Below are positions 50,117-60,069 of a DNA stretch of 64,000 nt, in pieces. The DNA comes from Corynebacterium lactis RW2-5 (lineage in GTDB: Bacteria; Actinomycetota; Actinomycetes; Mycobacteriales; Mycobacteriaceae), in assembly GCF_001274895.1 (NCBI RefSeq), contig NZ_CP006841.1:2604001-2668000 (forward strand). The letters are read 5' to 3'. How positions within the stretch are numbered: the first letter of the stretch is position 1; each line of letters begins with the position of its first letter. The notes beneath the pieces were generated by a model, which had not been told where the DNA came from, searched no databases, and saw only the letters and a program-made list of their open reading frames with translations. A program made the translations under genes and the position numbers.

Positions 50117-50220
50117 CAAGCTTCCCACCCAACTTCCCACTCGACATAACACTGTGGGAAGTTAAGTGGGAAGTTAGGTGTTATGTTGGCCTCAAACCGG
50201 ATTTACCTGCATTTTTACCC
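50117..50220. repeat. 104-bp structured repeat, copy 1 (after the AlbA_2 gene)
   Basis: A 104-base stretch about 87% identical, in the same orientation, to 51744-51847. It contains AACTTCCCACT, ACATAACAC, then the tandem GTGGGAAGTTA twice, then GTGTTATGT: two complementary pairs in the order A-B-A'-B', which can form a pseudoknot or alternative hairpins. It lies about 45 bases beyond the stop of the AlbA_2 gene. Confidence 0.85.
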
Positions 50221-50264
50221 ATCTTCCCCCCTGTATCATCCTGTAATTCCATCCCCCCCCACAC

Positions 50265-51728
50265 TCAGCGAGAAGTTCCTTGCCCGGCAATCATCCGATA
50301 GCGCTGCTTCGGACTCCGCACAGGCTCAGTTCGCTCGACCAAACCTTCATCGATTAGCGCGTTGACAGCTTTCTGGACAGCGGTGCGACTCAACTGGGTT
50401 TTCTCCACGAGCTCAGTCGTCGAGGAAGAGGATTCCCCCTCCAGGATTGCCAGTACATGATCTCGCGCAGTCGTGTATCGCTCCTGCGTAGCAACTCGTC
50501 GCCGTCGGAAAATGATAGTGAAGCTGTCGAGCCGATTGATGTACTCAGGTTTGGGCATAAGCGCATCTTGTAAGGACTGGTTGATCGTCGCGATGCCCGT
50601 GCCACGGTTTTCGGCCACACGCCCTGCTTGTTTTCCCTCACTCGGCAGGGAGACTTCCTCCAAGAAGCTGGAAATCCGCTGGTTGCGGGTAGAGCTGACG
50701 CCCGGCTCGCCCAAGTGCCGGACCGTTACGCCTCCATACAAGCCACCGGGGCTCGTAATTTCGAGGCGATCGACAAACATATTGATTTGCACCTGGCTAC
50801 CCTGCGCCGACGGCGAGTAATCGCGGTGCATCAGCGCGTTTACCAGTGCTTCGCGTACTGCAATCGGTGGATAGTCAGGGAGATCAGTCCGGAATTTTTC
50901 CCCGATCATGGCGCCGGTGCGCATGTTTCTCTTCACTATGTCGACGCCGGCGTCGACAAGCTCAGGAATGGTACCGGTCAGTGTCGCGCTGTCGAGAAGT
51001 CGCAGACCAGTGGTGATGGCGCCTTTGCTCGTGCCCGGAAAGAGCGCGAATGTCACGGTCAACCGTGGAAAGAACTCTTGGGGATAGTCACCCATCACTA
51101 ACAGGGCAGCCAAGGTGGGGCTGTCATCCTTAGTAATTCGGAGCCGCCTTAGCGCTACTTCGCGTCCATCCTTGAAGGTCTTGGGGCGGCGCTGCTTTTG
51201 GGTTTGCAGATAGTCTTCGAGCGCGTCAGGGGCCAAGTCATCCACCGTGGCATCAACAACTGGCTCTTCATCCCATTTTGGCTGGGTGTGCTCTTCGATT
51301 AGCTTGTCAATTTCATAGTTAGAGAGTTTGGTATCCCCCTCCCCCGTCCGGATGTAGCTGCCGCCGTACCTCCCCTGGTCGGTCACATAGCAGGGCTTAT
51401 CGACGGGACTGAACTCCTCGATTTCTGCGACGACAATGCTGGTTCCCTCGAAGGGAAGTATCGAAATTTCTGGCCTTACCGGTGGCGTTAGTTGGCCGCA
51501 GCGGGTCTCGAGGGCATCTTGATTCTTGAGTGCGTCGAATTTTTCAACGGGGATAAAGCCAGATTTTTCGTCGAGCCCGACGATGATTACCCCGCCACCG
51601 GCGTTGGCAAATGCACTGAGAGTCTCCCGAATAGACTTGCCGACGTTGCTTTTCACTTCGACAGACTGAATATCCGAACCCACCAAACGTAGGTTCGCGA
51701 TGATTTCTTTCAGGTGACTTTGGTCCAT
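50265..51728 (-). CDS. AlbA_2 (Schlafen-like) ATP-binding domain protein with C-terminal winged helix
   Basis: 487 residues from the ATG at 51728, with GGCGGAGCC upstream. N-terminal AlbA_2 domain (about 5-125): ESVEVKSNVGKSIRETLSAFANAGGGVIIVGLDEK-type core, here read as VEVKSN and FANAGGGVIIVGLDE; a middle region (130-260); an HATPase_c_4-like segment (REALVNALMHRDYS, RLEITSPGGLYGG, NRGTGIATINQSLQ, about 285-400) and a C-terminal winged helix (ARDHVLAILEG, LSRTAVQKAVNALIDEGLV). Such proteins often lie between hsdS and hsdR in type I restriction loci and are thought to regulate or assist them. It is flanked by two copies of a 104-bp repeat. Confidence 0.85.
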   Translation of the reverse strand: MDQSHLKEIIANLRLVGSDIQSVEVKSNVGKSIRETLSAFANAGGGVIIVGLDEKSGFIPVEKFDALKNQDALETRCGQLTPPVRPEISILPFEGTSIVVAEIEEFSPVDKPCYVTDQGRYGGSYIRTGEGDTKLSNYEIDKLIEEHTQPKWDEEPVVDATVDDLAPDALEDYLQTQKQRRPKTFKDGREVALRRLRITKDDSPTLAALLVMGDYPQEFFPRLTVTFALFPGTSKGAITTGLRLLDSATLTGTIPELVDAGVDIVKRNMRTGAMIGEKFRTDLPDYPPIAVREALVNALMHRDYSPSAQGSQVQINMFVDRLEITSPGGLYGGVTVRHLGEPGVSSTRNQRISSFLEEVSLPSEGKQAGRVAENRGTGIATINQSLQDALMPKPEYINRLDSFTIIFRRRRVATQERYTTARDHVLAILEGESSSSTTELVEKTQLSRTAVQKAVNALIDEGLVERTEPVRSPKQRYRMIAGQGTSR

Positions 51729-51743
51729 GATGGCTCCGCCCAA

Positions 51744-51847
51744 CAAGCTTCACACTCAACTTCCCACTTAACATAACACTGTGGGAAGTTAAGTGGGAAG
51801 TTAGGTGTTATGTTGTACCCAAACCGGTTTTACATGCACTTTTATCC
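51744..51847. repeat. 104-bp structured repeat, copy 2 (before the AlbA_2 gene)
   Basis: Second copy, ending 16 bases upstream of the AlbA_2 start codon. Here the 15-bp arm AACTTCCCACTTAAC is perfectly complementary to GTTAAGTGGGAAGTT, and ACATAACAC to GTGTTATGT, with arms interleaved. Its position over the promoter of the AlbA_2 gene makes an operator or mRNA-leader role possible. Confidence 0.85.
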
Positions 51848-52218
51848 GCTGAGGCACAGATTTCGAGCCCGACTCGACCACAGGATTCTCGGCCAATGCT
51901 CGCGACGCACCCAACGCGGCCAATCACCAAACATGGTTACGCCTTAAACATGTTCACAAAACGTGTCGAAATTTTCGCGATTCTTCGACACGTTTCCTGG
52001 ATATGGTTACGCCGTAACCATATGTATTCATCACTCGTTATTGCTTCGAAGCTTCAACTTCGACACGAAAAAGACGGGTTAATAGACAACTCCCCCGAGC
52101 CTACGAGACTCAGGGGGGTGAGGGATTTTGCACTGACCTACGCCAGTGCACGACGTCGCCATGATAGCGCAGCATCAAGGTAATGAGGCAAAGGTCTCAT
52201 AGCCACGCAGTTAACGAG
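51848..52218. promoter_or_regulatory. Palindrome cluster between hsdS and the AlbA_2 gene
   Basis: 371 bp without a credible gene. It has two related 23-bp palindromes exactly 70 bp apart (51931-51953 imperfect; 52001-52023 with perfect 11-bp arms around one C), both containing TGGTTACGCC; a perfect 12-bp inverted repeat AAACGTGTCGAA / TTCGACACGTTT (51959-51970, 51984-51995) between them; a hairpin CCCCCGAG/CTC-a-GGGGG (52092-52117), which may terminate hsdS; and a hairpin TGCACTG/CAGTGCA (52129-52150). Confidence 0.7.
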
Positions 52219-53361
52219 CTAGAGCTCTCCAGCGAACGCTCGCGTTGCGAGAGACTGATGGAGTTCCTGGAGAAGATTTATTTTCTTGTTCAACGCATCA
52301 ATTTGGGTATCCACTTCCATGCATGTTGCAGAAAGGTTTAATCGAAGCCTCTCGTCCGTTGGATATGGAATTTCGAAGCTCTTGACTATCTTCAGATTTA
52401 GATTCGGCTGGGTTCCACCCCGACCGGATGCTCTGAGTTTTTCATAACTCGCTTTAACGAGATTGAAAACGTACCTATCATCAGCGCTTTCGATTGGCGT
52501 AATAGCTGCGCAAGCCTGATTCGTTGCCATGTCGCGAGATAGAAAACCCGCACGTCCCCTCGTTGCGCCTTGCCCGTACATGGCAACCAGTGTCGTTCCC
52601 GCACGAAACAAACGGCAGTTAGTTTCCTTCAGCGCTAAATCCGAAATATGTTCCTCGGTGTCTGTTATCTCGCTCCCTACGACTTCTCCAGTCTTAACCC
52701 AAGGAATTGTCCCTTCGTAGTAGGACTTGTTCTTTCTCAGCGGCGTGGCGCCAGTTGAAACTTCAGCGATTTCATTAAGACTGATGAATTTCGAGCAACT
52801 AGTGCTGAATTCGTAAATCACCTGAGAACTAAGCTTTTCAAGAGCAGCAATTTGGTTGCGTAGGCTTTCCAACTGCCGCGCCGAGGCCTCCAAAATCCCC
52901 GCAATCCTCTTCTGCTCCTCGAGAGGCGGGAGGGGGATTTTAATTTCTTTGATTTTCGCGGCCGTGGTTGAAGGGTACGAAATCCCAGTGGATCTATTTA
53001 CGCACTCACCTATAAATGCATCAGTTTGAGTGAAATAAAAGAGATACCCTGAGTCGATTTGCGCTCCGGCTCTCAACACGCAAAAACCGGTGCTTCCAAT
53101 CTGCTTATGCAGTGATTTTGGTACACGAGCCACAGCGTTCAAGTTGGGGCGGACAGTGGATACCAAAACATCACCTTCGAGAAGAATCTGCTGCGCCCTA
53201 CTAGGTGCAGATTCTCCTTCAACAAGTACCGTGCGCTCGATTACCTTTGAAGATGCGGACACCGACGAAATATCTACATAATTGAGCTCGTCGCTTCTAT
53301 CCCACTTTGAGATCCGTTTTTCACATACCTCCCCCAGCTTCACCATCGGCCACTTGCTCAT
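52219..53361 (-). CDS. hsdS: Type I restriction-modification specificity subunit HsdS
   Basis: 380 residues with the two-repeat HsdS layout: target recognition domain 1 (about 3-145) ended by IKEIKIPLPPLEEQKRIAGILEASARQLESLRNQIAALEKL, the first spacer helix, then domain 2 (about 195-335) and a second helix with QIDALNKKINLLQELHQSLATRAFAGEL. The two helices keep the recognition domains apart and bind HsdM. It overlaps hsdM by four bases. Base composition is strikingly AT-richer than in hsdM and hsdR, typical of recognition domains that are exchanged between strains. The target sequence cannot be predicted. Confidence 0.94.
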   Translation of the reverse strand: MSKWPMVKLGEVCEKRISKWDRSDELNYVDISSVSASSKVIERTVLVEGESAPSRAQQILLEGDVLVSTVRPNLNAVARVPKSLHKQIGSTGFCVLRAGAQIDSGYLFYFTQTDAFIGECVNRSTGISYPSTTAAKIKEIKIPLPPLEEQKRIAGILEASARQLESLRNQIAALEKLSSQVIYEFSTSCSKFISLNEIAEVSTGATPLRKNKSYYEGTIPWVKTGEVVGSEITDTEEHISDLALKETNCRLFRAGTTLVAMYGQGATRGRAGFLSRDMATNQACAAITPIESADDRYVFNLVKASYEKLRASGRGGTQPNLNLKIVKSFEIPYPTDERLRLNLSATCMEVDTQIDALNKKINLLQELHQSLATRAFAGEL

Positions 53362-54929
53362 TTTTCGCCCCCTAGCAGCGCCTTCAGCTCCGCCATTCCC
53401 TTGGCGATCTCCATATCCAGCGCCTCGATGTCCGCAATAATCTCCATCGGGTCGCGGGTCTCCACGTCCTCGAAAACAATCTCCTTGTACCTATTCATCG
53501 ACAGGTCGTAATCGTTTTCCGCAATCTCCGCCACCGGCACGCAGAAACTCTGCTCCGTCCGCGCGCGCTCCAGCTCACTGCCCTTACGCTCGGCAAATCG
53601 CTTGACGACGTCCGGCAGGTTGTTCTTCGCATGCTGCTCCTCCGTGAGCGTCACAGGCTCCGGACAATCTCCCGGAACCTCCGGGTCCACTAGCCGCGAA
53701 AGCGGGGTAACGCCGAGCAAGTGCTCGTCGAGAAGCGCCGTGCGCTTATCGTCGAGCGAGTAGCCGTCGGCAAGCACTTCGTAGAACCACACGCTATCGG
53801 TGGCCGGCGAGTCGGTGCGGGTGAAGCACAGAATCGCGGTGGACACACCGGTGTACGGCTTGAAGGCGCCCGACGGCAGCTTGATTACGCCGTCGAGGCT
53901 TTGGTTTTCAACCAACTCCTTGCGCAGCGCCTTGTGCACCTTCGTGGAACCGAACAGCACACCCTCGGGGACGATGACGGCGGCGCGGCCACCAATTTTC
54001 AGCAACGACAGGAAACGGTTGATGAACAGCAGCTCCGTCTTCTTGGTCTTGCCGAAGGAGCGCAGCTCGGGGTCGATGTTGTCATCATCAGTGGAACCGG
54101 CAAACGGTGGGTTGGCAAGGATGAGGTCGAAGTTGCCCACATCCTCCGCGGGAATCTTCGCCAACGAATCGCGGTAGGCGATATTCGGGTCCTTGAAGCC
54201 ATGCATAAACATGTTCATCGCCGAGATCCGCACCATAGTGGAGTCGAAGTCGTAGCCGTAGAAGGTGCGCCCGGAGAACTTGGCCTGCTTGTCCTTCTTC
54301 AGCAGCTCGTCGGCGTGGTGCTCCTTCATCCACAGCGCCGCGTTAACCAGGAATCCGGCGGTGCCGCAGGCGGGGTCGATGATGCGATCGTCGGGGGCCG
54401 GGTGCATGAGTTCCACCATCAACTTAATGATGTGCTGCGTGGTGCGGAACTGGCCGTTCTTACCCGAGGTACTCAGCTGCGCCAGCAGGTATTCGTACAG
54501 GTCGCCCAGGAAATCCTTATCGCGGAAGTCCAGATCGTTCATCAACGCCACCACGCTGCGCAGCGTGGTCGGGTTCTCGATGCCGAAGGTGGCGGTGGCC
54601 ATGTGCTTGGACATACCGGTGCCACCCAGATTGCGCAGGTGGTCGAATACGTCGCCGGCGATTACATTACGCAGCGCGACGGGGTCGGTCTCCGCGATGA
54701 GATTCTTCCAGCGTAAGCGCTGCTCCTCAGCGTTAAAGATATCCTGCGACTCCGGCACCGGCACACCGATGGCGCGCTTTTTATCGATGTCATCCTGAGC
54801 CAGGTCGAGCTGACGCATATAAATCAGGTACGTCATCTGCTCGATAACGCTCATCGGGTTGGTAATTCCGCCCGACCAGAACACGTTCCAGATGGCGTCG
54901 ACCTTTTTCCTAAAATCTGCCGTAGTCAC
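53358..54929 (-). CDS. hsdM: Type I restriction-modification methyltransferase subunit HsdM
   Basis: 523 residues. N-terminal HsdM helical domain (FRKKVDAIWNVFWSGGITNPMSVIEQMTYLIYMRQL) followed by the N6-adenine methylase: SAM motif DPACGTAGFLVNAA (about 185-198) and catalytic NPPFAG (about 271-276), and a C-terminal helix that contacts HsdS. With HsdS it methylates adenine at the recognition site to protect the host. It is the first gene of an hsdM-hsdS pair; a promoter must lie in the 108 bp to the mycolyltransferase gene. Confidence 0.95.
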   Translation of the reverse strand: MTTADFRKKVDAIWNVFWSGGITNPMSVIEQMTYLIYMRQLDLAQDDIDKKRAIGVPVPESQDIFNAEEQRLRWKNLIAETDPVALRNVIAGDVFDHLRNLGGTGMSKHMATATFGIENPTTLRSVVALMNDLDFRDKDFLGDLYEYLLAQLSTSGKNGQFRTTQHIIKLMVELMHPAPDDRIIDPACGTAGFLVNAALWMKEHHADELLKKDKQAKFSGRTFYGYDFDSTMVRISAMNMFMHGFKDPNIAYRDSLAKIPAEDVGNFDLILANPPFAGSTDDDNIDPELRSFGKTKKTELLFINRFLSLLKIGGRAAVIVPEGVLFGSTKVHKALRKELVENQSLDGVIKLPSGAFKPYTGVSTAILCFTRTDSPATDSVWFYEVLADGYSLDDKRTALLDEHLLGVTPLSRLVDPEVPGDCPEPVTLTEEQHAKNNLPDVVKRFAERKGSELERARTEQSFCVPVAEIAENDYDLSMNRYKEIVFEDVETRDPMEIIADIEALDMEIAKGMAELKALLGGEK

Positions 54930-55037
54930 GCCGCTAACTCTACTGGCGACGGCGGATTGAGCTGTGGATTGGCCTACCTCTCAGAGTCAGAGTCGAACGA
55001 ACGTCCAAGGGCTGGCATTGAGCCAGCACCGCAAACC

Positions 55038-56006
55038 CTACGCCCCGAGGAACCCTTCAATGCGCCCCTTAGCAGTCTGCAGGTTGCGGTCCCATGTCGG
55101 CCAGTCGTGAACACCGGCATCTTCGTATTGGAAGGTTGCTTCCAATCCTTCTGCACGTGCCTTGCGCTCGAACTCCTGGGTGGACAGATGCGCAAGCCGC
55201 TCAAGGGCAATGCCGCCGACGCTTGGGCGAGCGTCGTAAAGCGGGGCGGGATCTCCCGGCACACCAGGCTGTCCCGCAGAGGAAGTAATCAGCAGATCCA
55301 GACCCCTCATCTTCTCAATGTTCAGGTAGGGATCGTTGCGCTTACGCTCCGGAGAGAACGGGCCTCCCCACATATCGAGGGAGTTGTAGCCGCCGGCGCT
55401 AAGCTGCGCGGCTGTAATCGCGGTGTTCATGCCCGGCGCGGTCGTGTGCAGATAGCCGGAGAATGCGATCGCCTGTCCGAACTGCTCACGGTGGTTGTAC
55501 GCCAGCGACAAGGCAGCCGACGCGCCCATAGACAGGCCCGCAATCGAGTTGCCGGTGCGCGAAATTCCGAACTCGTTCTCCAGGTACACCGGGAGTTCCT
55601 GCGTCAGGAAGGTCTCCCACTTGTAGTTGAAAGGCCCACGCGCGCTTACCGACGGCCTCTTCCAATCGGTGTAGAAACTCGCGGTGCCGTCACCGGGCAT
55701 AACCAAATTGACGTTGGAGCCCTCGAAGGTGCGGGGAGCGTTGCCCTTGGCCACCCAGTCCGACTTGTTTTCCGGGGCCCGGAGACCGTCGAGGAGGTAG
55801 AGGGCCTTGTCGCCGCCGTTGGTGGAAGCCACGATCTGCACAGGAATATCACGGCCCATAGCGGGCGAAAATACCTGGCAGGTCTGGGTGTAGTACTGGT
55901 ACGCATCCCACTGGCAGCCCGGGCGCAGGGCACCTCGGTCACCTGCGGCGGTGGCGGTAGGTGCTACGGCAAAAGCTGACGCGGCAACCGCAGCGGCGGA
56001 TACCAT
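55038..56006 (-). CDS. Trehalose corynomycolyltransferase with interrupted leader
   Basis: 322 residues from the ATG at 56006. Antigen-85 esterase domain with Ser159 in AGLSMGASAAL, Glu280 in QEFERKAR, His300 in AGVHDWPTW, and the cysteine pair as in the copy at 30024. The N-terminus is only MVSAAAVAASAFAVAPTATA, a signal core without its basic part. Upstream, a GTG at 56054 with GAGGAGAA before it would start VKKFSGIRG, then an in-frame TAG (56025-56027), then HRKAAA joined to this ATG. The natural basic leader is therefore cut by a stop codon; the gene may be inactive, poorly expressed by re-initiation, or carry a sequencing error. The mature enzyme part is complete. Confidence 0.85.
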   Translation of the reverse strand: MVSAAAVAASAFAVAPTATAAGDRGALRPGCQWDAYQYYTQTCQVFSPAMGRDIPVQIVASTNGGDKALYLLDGLRAPENKSDWVAKGNAPRTFEGSNVNLVMPGDGTASFYTDWKRPSVSARGPFNYKWETFLTQELPVYLENEFGISRTGNSIAGLSMGASAALSLAYNHREQFGQAIAFSGYLHTTAPGMNTAITAAQLSAGGYNSLDMWGGPFSPERKRNDPYLNIEKMRGLDLLITSSAGQPGVPGDPAPLYDARPSVGGIALERLAHLSTQEFERKARAEGLEATFQYEDAGVHDWPTWDRNLQTAKGRIEGFLGA

Positions 56007-56172
56007 CGCTGCTGCTTTACGATGCTAACCACGAATCCCCGAGAACTTCTTCACGCCCGTTTTCTCCTCACATTTCACTGGCCTTTTTTGCAGACAAAAC
56101 ATACTAGCCGCATACTACGGGCTCCACACAGACCAGGACAAGAAAATCCGGGTTAAATAAACCCGCGCTGGT

Positions 56173-57624
56173 CTATCTCAAGCCCGGATTGCGTCCTTTT
56201 GCCGGCACCACCGCGAGGGCCACCGCAAAGACCACAATCAGCAGCACGCTCCACCAGGCGGTCGCGGACGCGACAAAGGGATTCGACGACGTCGACAGCG
56301 CGTAGACATCGAAGGGGTAGAAGAACACCACCGATACATAGGGCCACAGCGCCGCCACGCATCCGGCAGTCACCGCCGCGCCGATAAGAACGCCGGGCAG
56401 GGTGGCCGTCGGCAAGTGGAAGCGGGAAAACCAGGTCAGCAGGCCGAGCCCCGCGGCGATAACCAGGGTGATAGCCCACAGGTAGTAGTGGTGCCAGGCG
56501 AATGGGGAAACCACGCACGCGGCCAGCCCAATCAAGCTCAGGGCGATGGCCACCTCGCCGAGGCGCAGCGCCCGGCGCGCCGCGAAGGCAGCGGCAGCAG
56601 TCACGAACACGGCCAGGACCAGCCACAACGGCGTGCTGTCGATACCGAAGTCCCTCATCAGCGAGACCTGGATGGACTGCGAGGTGACGTTCTTCAGGCC
56701 ACCAAAGCGGGTCGTGTCGGTCAGCACTTTCGACCAGTACTCCCCGGACTCGGGCACGAACGCGAATCCGAGCGCGACCGTGACAAAGAAGGTGACGCCG
56801 GAGGTGATTGCCGCCCTCCACCTGCGCTGCAACAGGAATAGCAGCCCGAAGAACGCCGGATACACCTTCAGCGCCGCCGCGAGCCCCACGCCGATTCCGG
56901 CCCACCAGGAGTCCTCACGCCAGCCGTTGGCGCGGATTGGGTCCCAGTGCCTGCCTCCGAGGAAATCCAGGGCGACAAGCCCCATGACCAGCACGTTTAC
57001 CTGCCCCCAGTAGAAGCTGGAGCGCACCGGCGCAAACGCAAACGACGCCGCAACCAGCAGCACCGCGCACAGCACGCCGCCGATCCCCAGCCTCGGCAAC
57101 ACCGATGCGCCCCTCCCCCGCTTTCCTACGAGCACAGCGGCCACGACTGCAATCAAAATCAGCAGCGAGGCGACCTGCCAGATTGTGCTCGCAACCCCGA
57201 GGGGCAGCTTGGCGTAAAGGGAGGCGAGCCAGGCGGCAAAGGGCGGATAGGTGAAGGGGAGCTTGTAGCCCTGACCCCAGTTCGTCACGACAAAGGGGTC
57301 TTCATACACGCTCAGCCCCTCGCCCAGCGAGCGGCCCGCATAGTAGTAAACCTGGAAGTCCATCGGGGTGCCGAACAGCGAAAACATGTCAGCCTTGCGC
57401 ACCGTCTGGTCCGGCTCGATGGTGATTTCCGGGTAGCTCGCAAGCGGCTGAGTAATCCTGGGGTCCAAGTTGGCGCGAAGTACCGCAACTATCACGCCGA
57501 CCAGGACTGCGACGACACCCGCGATGATCCCCCTGGACAGTCGGCGCGTTACTGTACGTGCAGCTGTACGCGTTGTCGCACGCACTGCCGCACGCGCCTG
57601 TGCGCCTCCGTTCACGTCCGCCAC
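56173..57624 (-). CDS. GT87-family polyprenyl-phosphate-mannose-dependent glycosyltransferase
   Basis: 483 residues and about ten to twelve membrane helices, GT-C type. The first extracytoplasmic loop has MDFQVYYYAGRSLGEGLSVYEDPF with the conserved acidic residue of the GT87/DUF2029 family, and later LPFTYPPFAAWLASLYAKLP and WHHYYLWAITLVIAAGLGLL segments. GT87 enzymes such as PimE and MptC relatives add alpha-1,2-mannose or arabinose from polyprenyl donors to lipoglycans on the outer side of the membrane. It is not AftB, which is larger and of another GT-C family. It lies between a mycolyltransferase gene and the EamA gene. Confidence 0.85.
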   Translation of the reverse strand: MADVNGGAQARAAVRATTRTAARTVTRRLSRGIIAGVVAVLVGVIVAVLRANLDPRITQPLASYPEITIEPDQTVRKADMFSLFGTPMDFQVYYYAGRSLGEGLSVYEDPFVVTNWGQGYKLPFTYPPFAAWLASLYAKLPLGVASTIWQVASLLILIAVVAAVLVGKRGRGASVLPRLGIGGVLCAVLLVAASFAFAPVRSSFYWGQVNVLVMGLVALDFLGGRHWDPIRANGWREDSWWAGIGVGLAAALKVYPAFFGLLFLLQRRWRAAITSGVTFFVTVALGFAFVPESGEYWSKVLTDTTRFGGLKNVTSQSIQVSLMRDFGIDSTPLWLVLAVFVTAAAAFAARRALRLGEVAIALSLIGLAACVVSPFAWHHYYLWAITLVIAAGLGLLTWFSRFHLPTATLPGVLIGAAVTAGCVAALWPYVSVVFFYPFDVYALSTSSNPFVASATAWWSVLLIVVFAVALAVVPAKGRNPGLR

Positions 57625-57665
57625 CGTTAGCCCCGCTTACCTCATTAATTGCATTAAATCCGTAG

Positions 57666-58580
57666 CTAACCTAGCGCATCGGCCGACACCGCGCGGGCTT
57701 CTTTCGCTCCCCTCCAGGTGATAATTGCGCCAGCCGCCGCGATGAGTACGATGCCCACTGCCATAGACCATGTGACCTGGTCCCCCGAAAACGCCCAGCC
57801 CAAGATCGCGCCTATCACCGGGTCCAGGGCGAAGAGCGTGCCGACGACCGCCGCCGACACAATTCCAGCGGCGATGGTGTCCATAACGTAAGGAACAACG
57901 GCGCCAATGAAGCCAGAGATGACGATGATGCCCCACATTGAGCCGTCGACAAGCGGTGCAGCGGGGACGGAGAAAGGCGCGAGTACTACCGCGGCAACAA
58001 CCACAGACAGTGCTAGGTCGGACATGCCTCCTCCCTCAGTGTTGCCCATACGGGCGGAAAAGAGCGTGTAGGTGCCGAAGAAAATCGCACCGACGGCTGC
58101 GTAACCAATGCCTACAATGTCAAGGTCATTAGAGGGCTGCGCGATTAGAGCCACTCCGACAAATGCGGCGATGGCCCACAGTCGGGAGCGCCACATCTTC
58201 AAGCCCAGGAAGGACACGACGCAGGGGCCGAGAAAGTCGATGGTGACGGCAACGCCCTGGGGCAGACGCGCAATGGCCTCGTAAATCATCATGCTCATCA
58301 TGCCCATGGCGATGCCATAGACCACGATGTTGATGACTCGGGCGCGGGTCATGCCGGTTAGCTTCGGGCGGAATAGCGCCACCATAATCACGGCGGCGGC
58401 GGTCATACGCAGGCCCGATACACCCGGCGCACCGACCGTGGAGAGCATATCCGTGACCAGCACGGCCGCGGCCTGGGTTCCGATTGATCCGATCAGAACC
58501 AAAACGACAGGGGCCACCGGCAAGGTGAGAAACCTGTTCACACCCCGCAGCAATGGCCCCTGGATATTCTCGCGCGACAC
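57666..58580 (-). CDS. EamA/DMT-family exporter (RhtA-like)
   Basis: About 304 residues and ten membrane helices in two EamA repeats (from VAPVVLVLIGSIGTQAAAVLV; PQGVAVTIDFLGPCVVSFLG; SAAVVGTLFALDPVIGAILGWAF). The RhtA type exports threonine/homoserine and other small metabolites. The start is uncertain: the frame continues upstream into glf, and the GTG at 58580 just after the glf stop is the most reasonable choice. It lies in the same direction as glf and could be cotranscribed. No direct link to cell-wall synthesis is known. Confidence 0.82.
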   Translation of the reverse strand: MSRENIQGPLLRGVNRFLTLPVAPVVLVLIGSIGTQAAAVLVTDMLSTVGAPGVSGLRMTAAAVIMVALFRPKLTGMTRARVINIVVYGIAMGMMSMMIYEAIARLPQGVAVTIDFLGPCVVSFLGLKMWRSRLWAIAAFVGVALIAQPSNDLDIVGIGYAAVGAIFFGTYTLFSARMGNTEGGGMSDLALSVVVAAVVLAPFSVPAAPLVDGSMWGIIVISGFIGAVVPYVMDTIAAGIVSAAVVGTLFALDPVIGAILGWAFSGDQVTWSMAVGIVLIAAAGAIITWRGAKEARAVSADALG

Positions 58581-58590
58581 GCGAGCAATA

Positions 58591-59916
<1,326 letters not shown>

Positions 59917-60069
59917 TTAGGCCGACTGACCACACCGTTTAACAAATTGCACGTTTGTTATACGTGTCAACACTAGATTTTTTTAGTCACACTGGTAACA
60001 TTCTTCTCAGCATTTTCAGTTGCGCAGCAACTTTTCCCATCTTTTTCCCAGTTTTTTGGAGCTTTCACC

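Noticed and set aside
50117..51847. The two 104-bp repeats as a CRISPR array
   Set aside because: There are only two copies, 1.5 kb apart with a gene between them, and no cas genes nearby.
51896..52183. A 95-codon plus-strand frame in the palindrome cluster
   Set aside because: It runs through the inverted repeats, has no ribosome binding site, and its composition is that of non-coding DNA.
55038..55979. A long plus-strand frame (54957-55979)
   Set aside because: It is antisense to the mycolyltransferase gene, which has catalytic Ser, Glu and His in place.
56173..57624. The GT87 gene as the missing aftB
   Set aside because: It is about 480 residues with GT87/DUF2029 features; AftB is a larger GT-C protein with a C-terminal periplasmic domain and sits beside ubiA.
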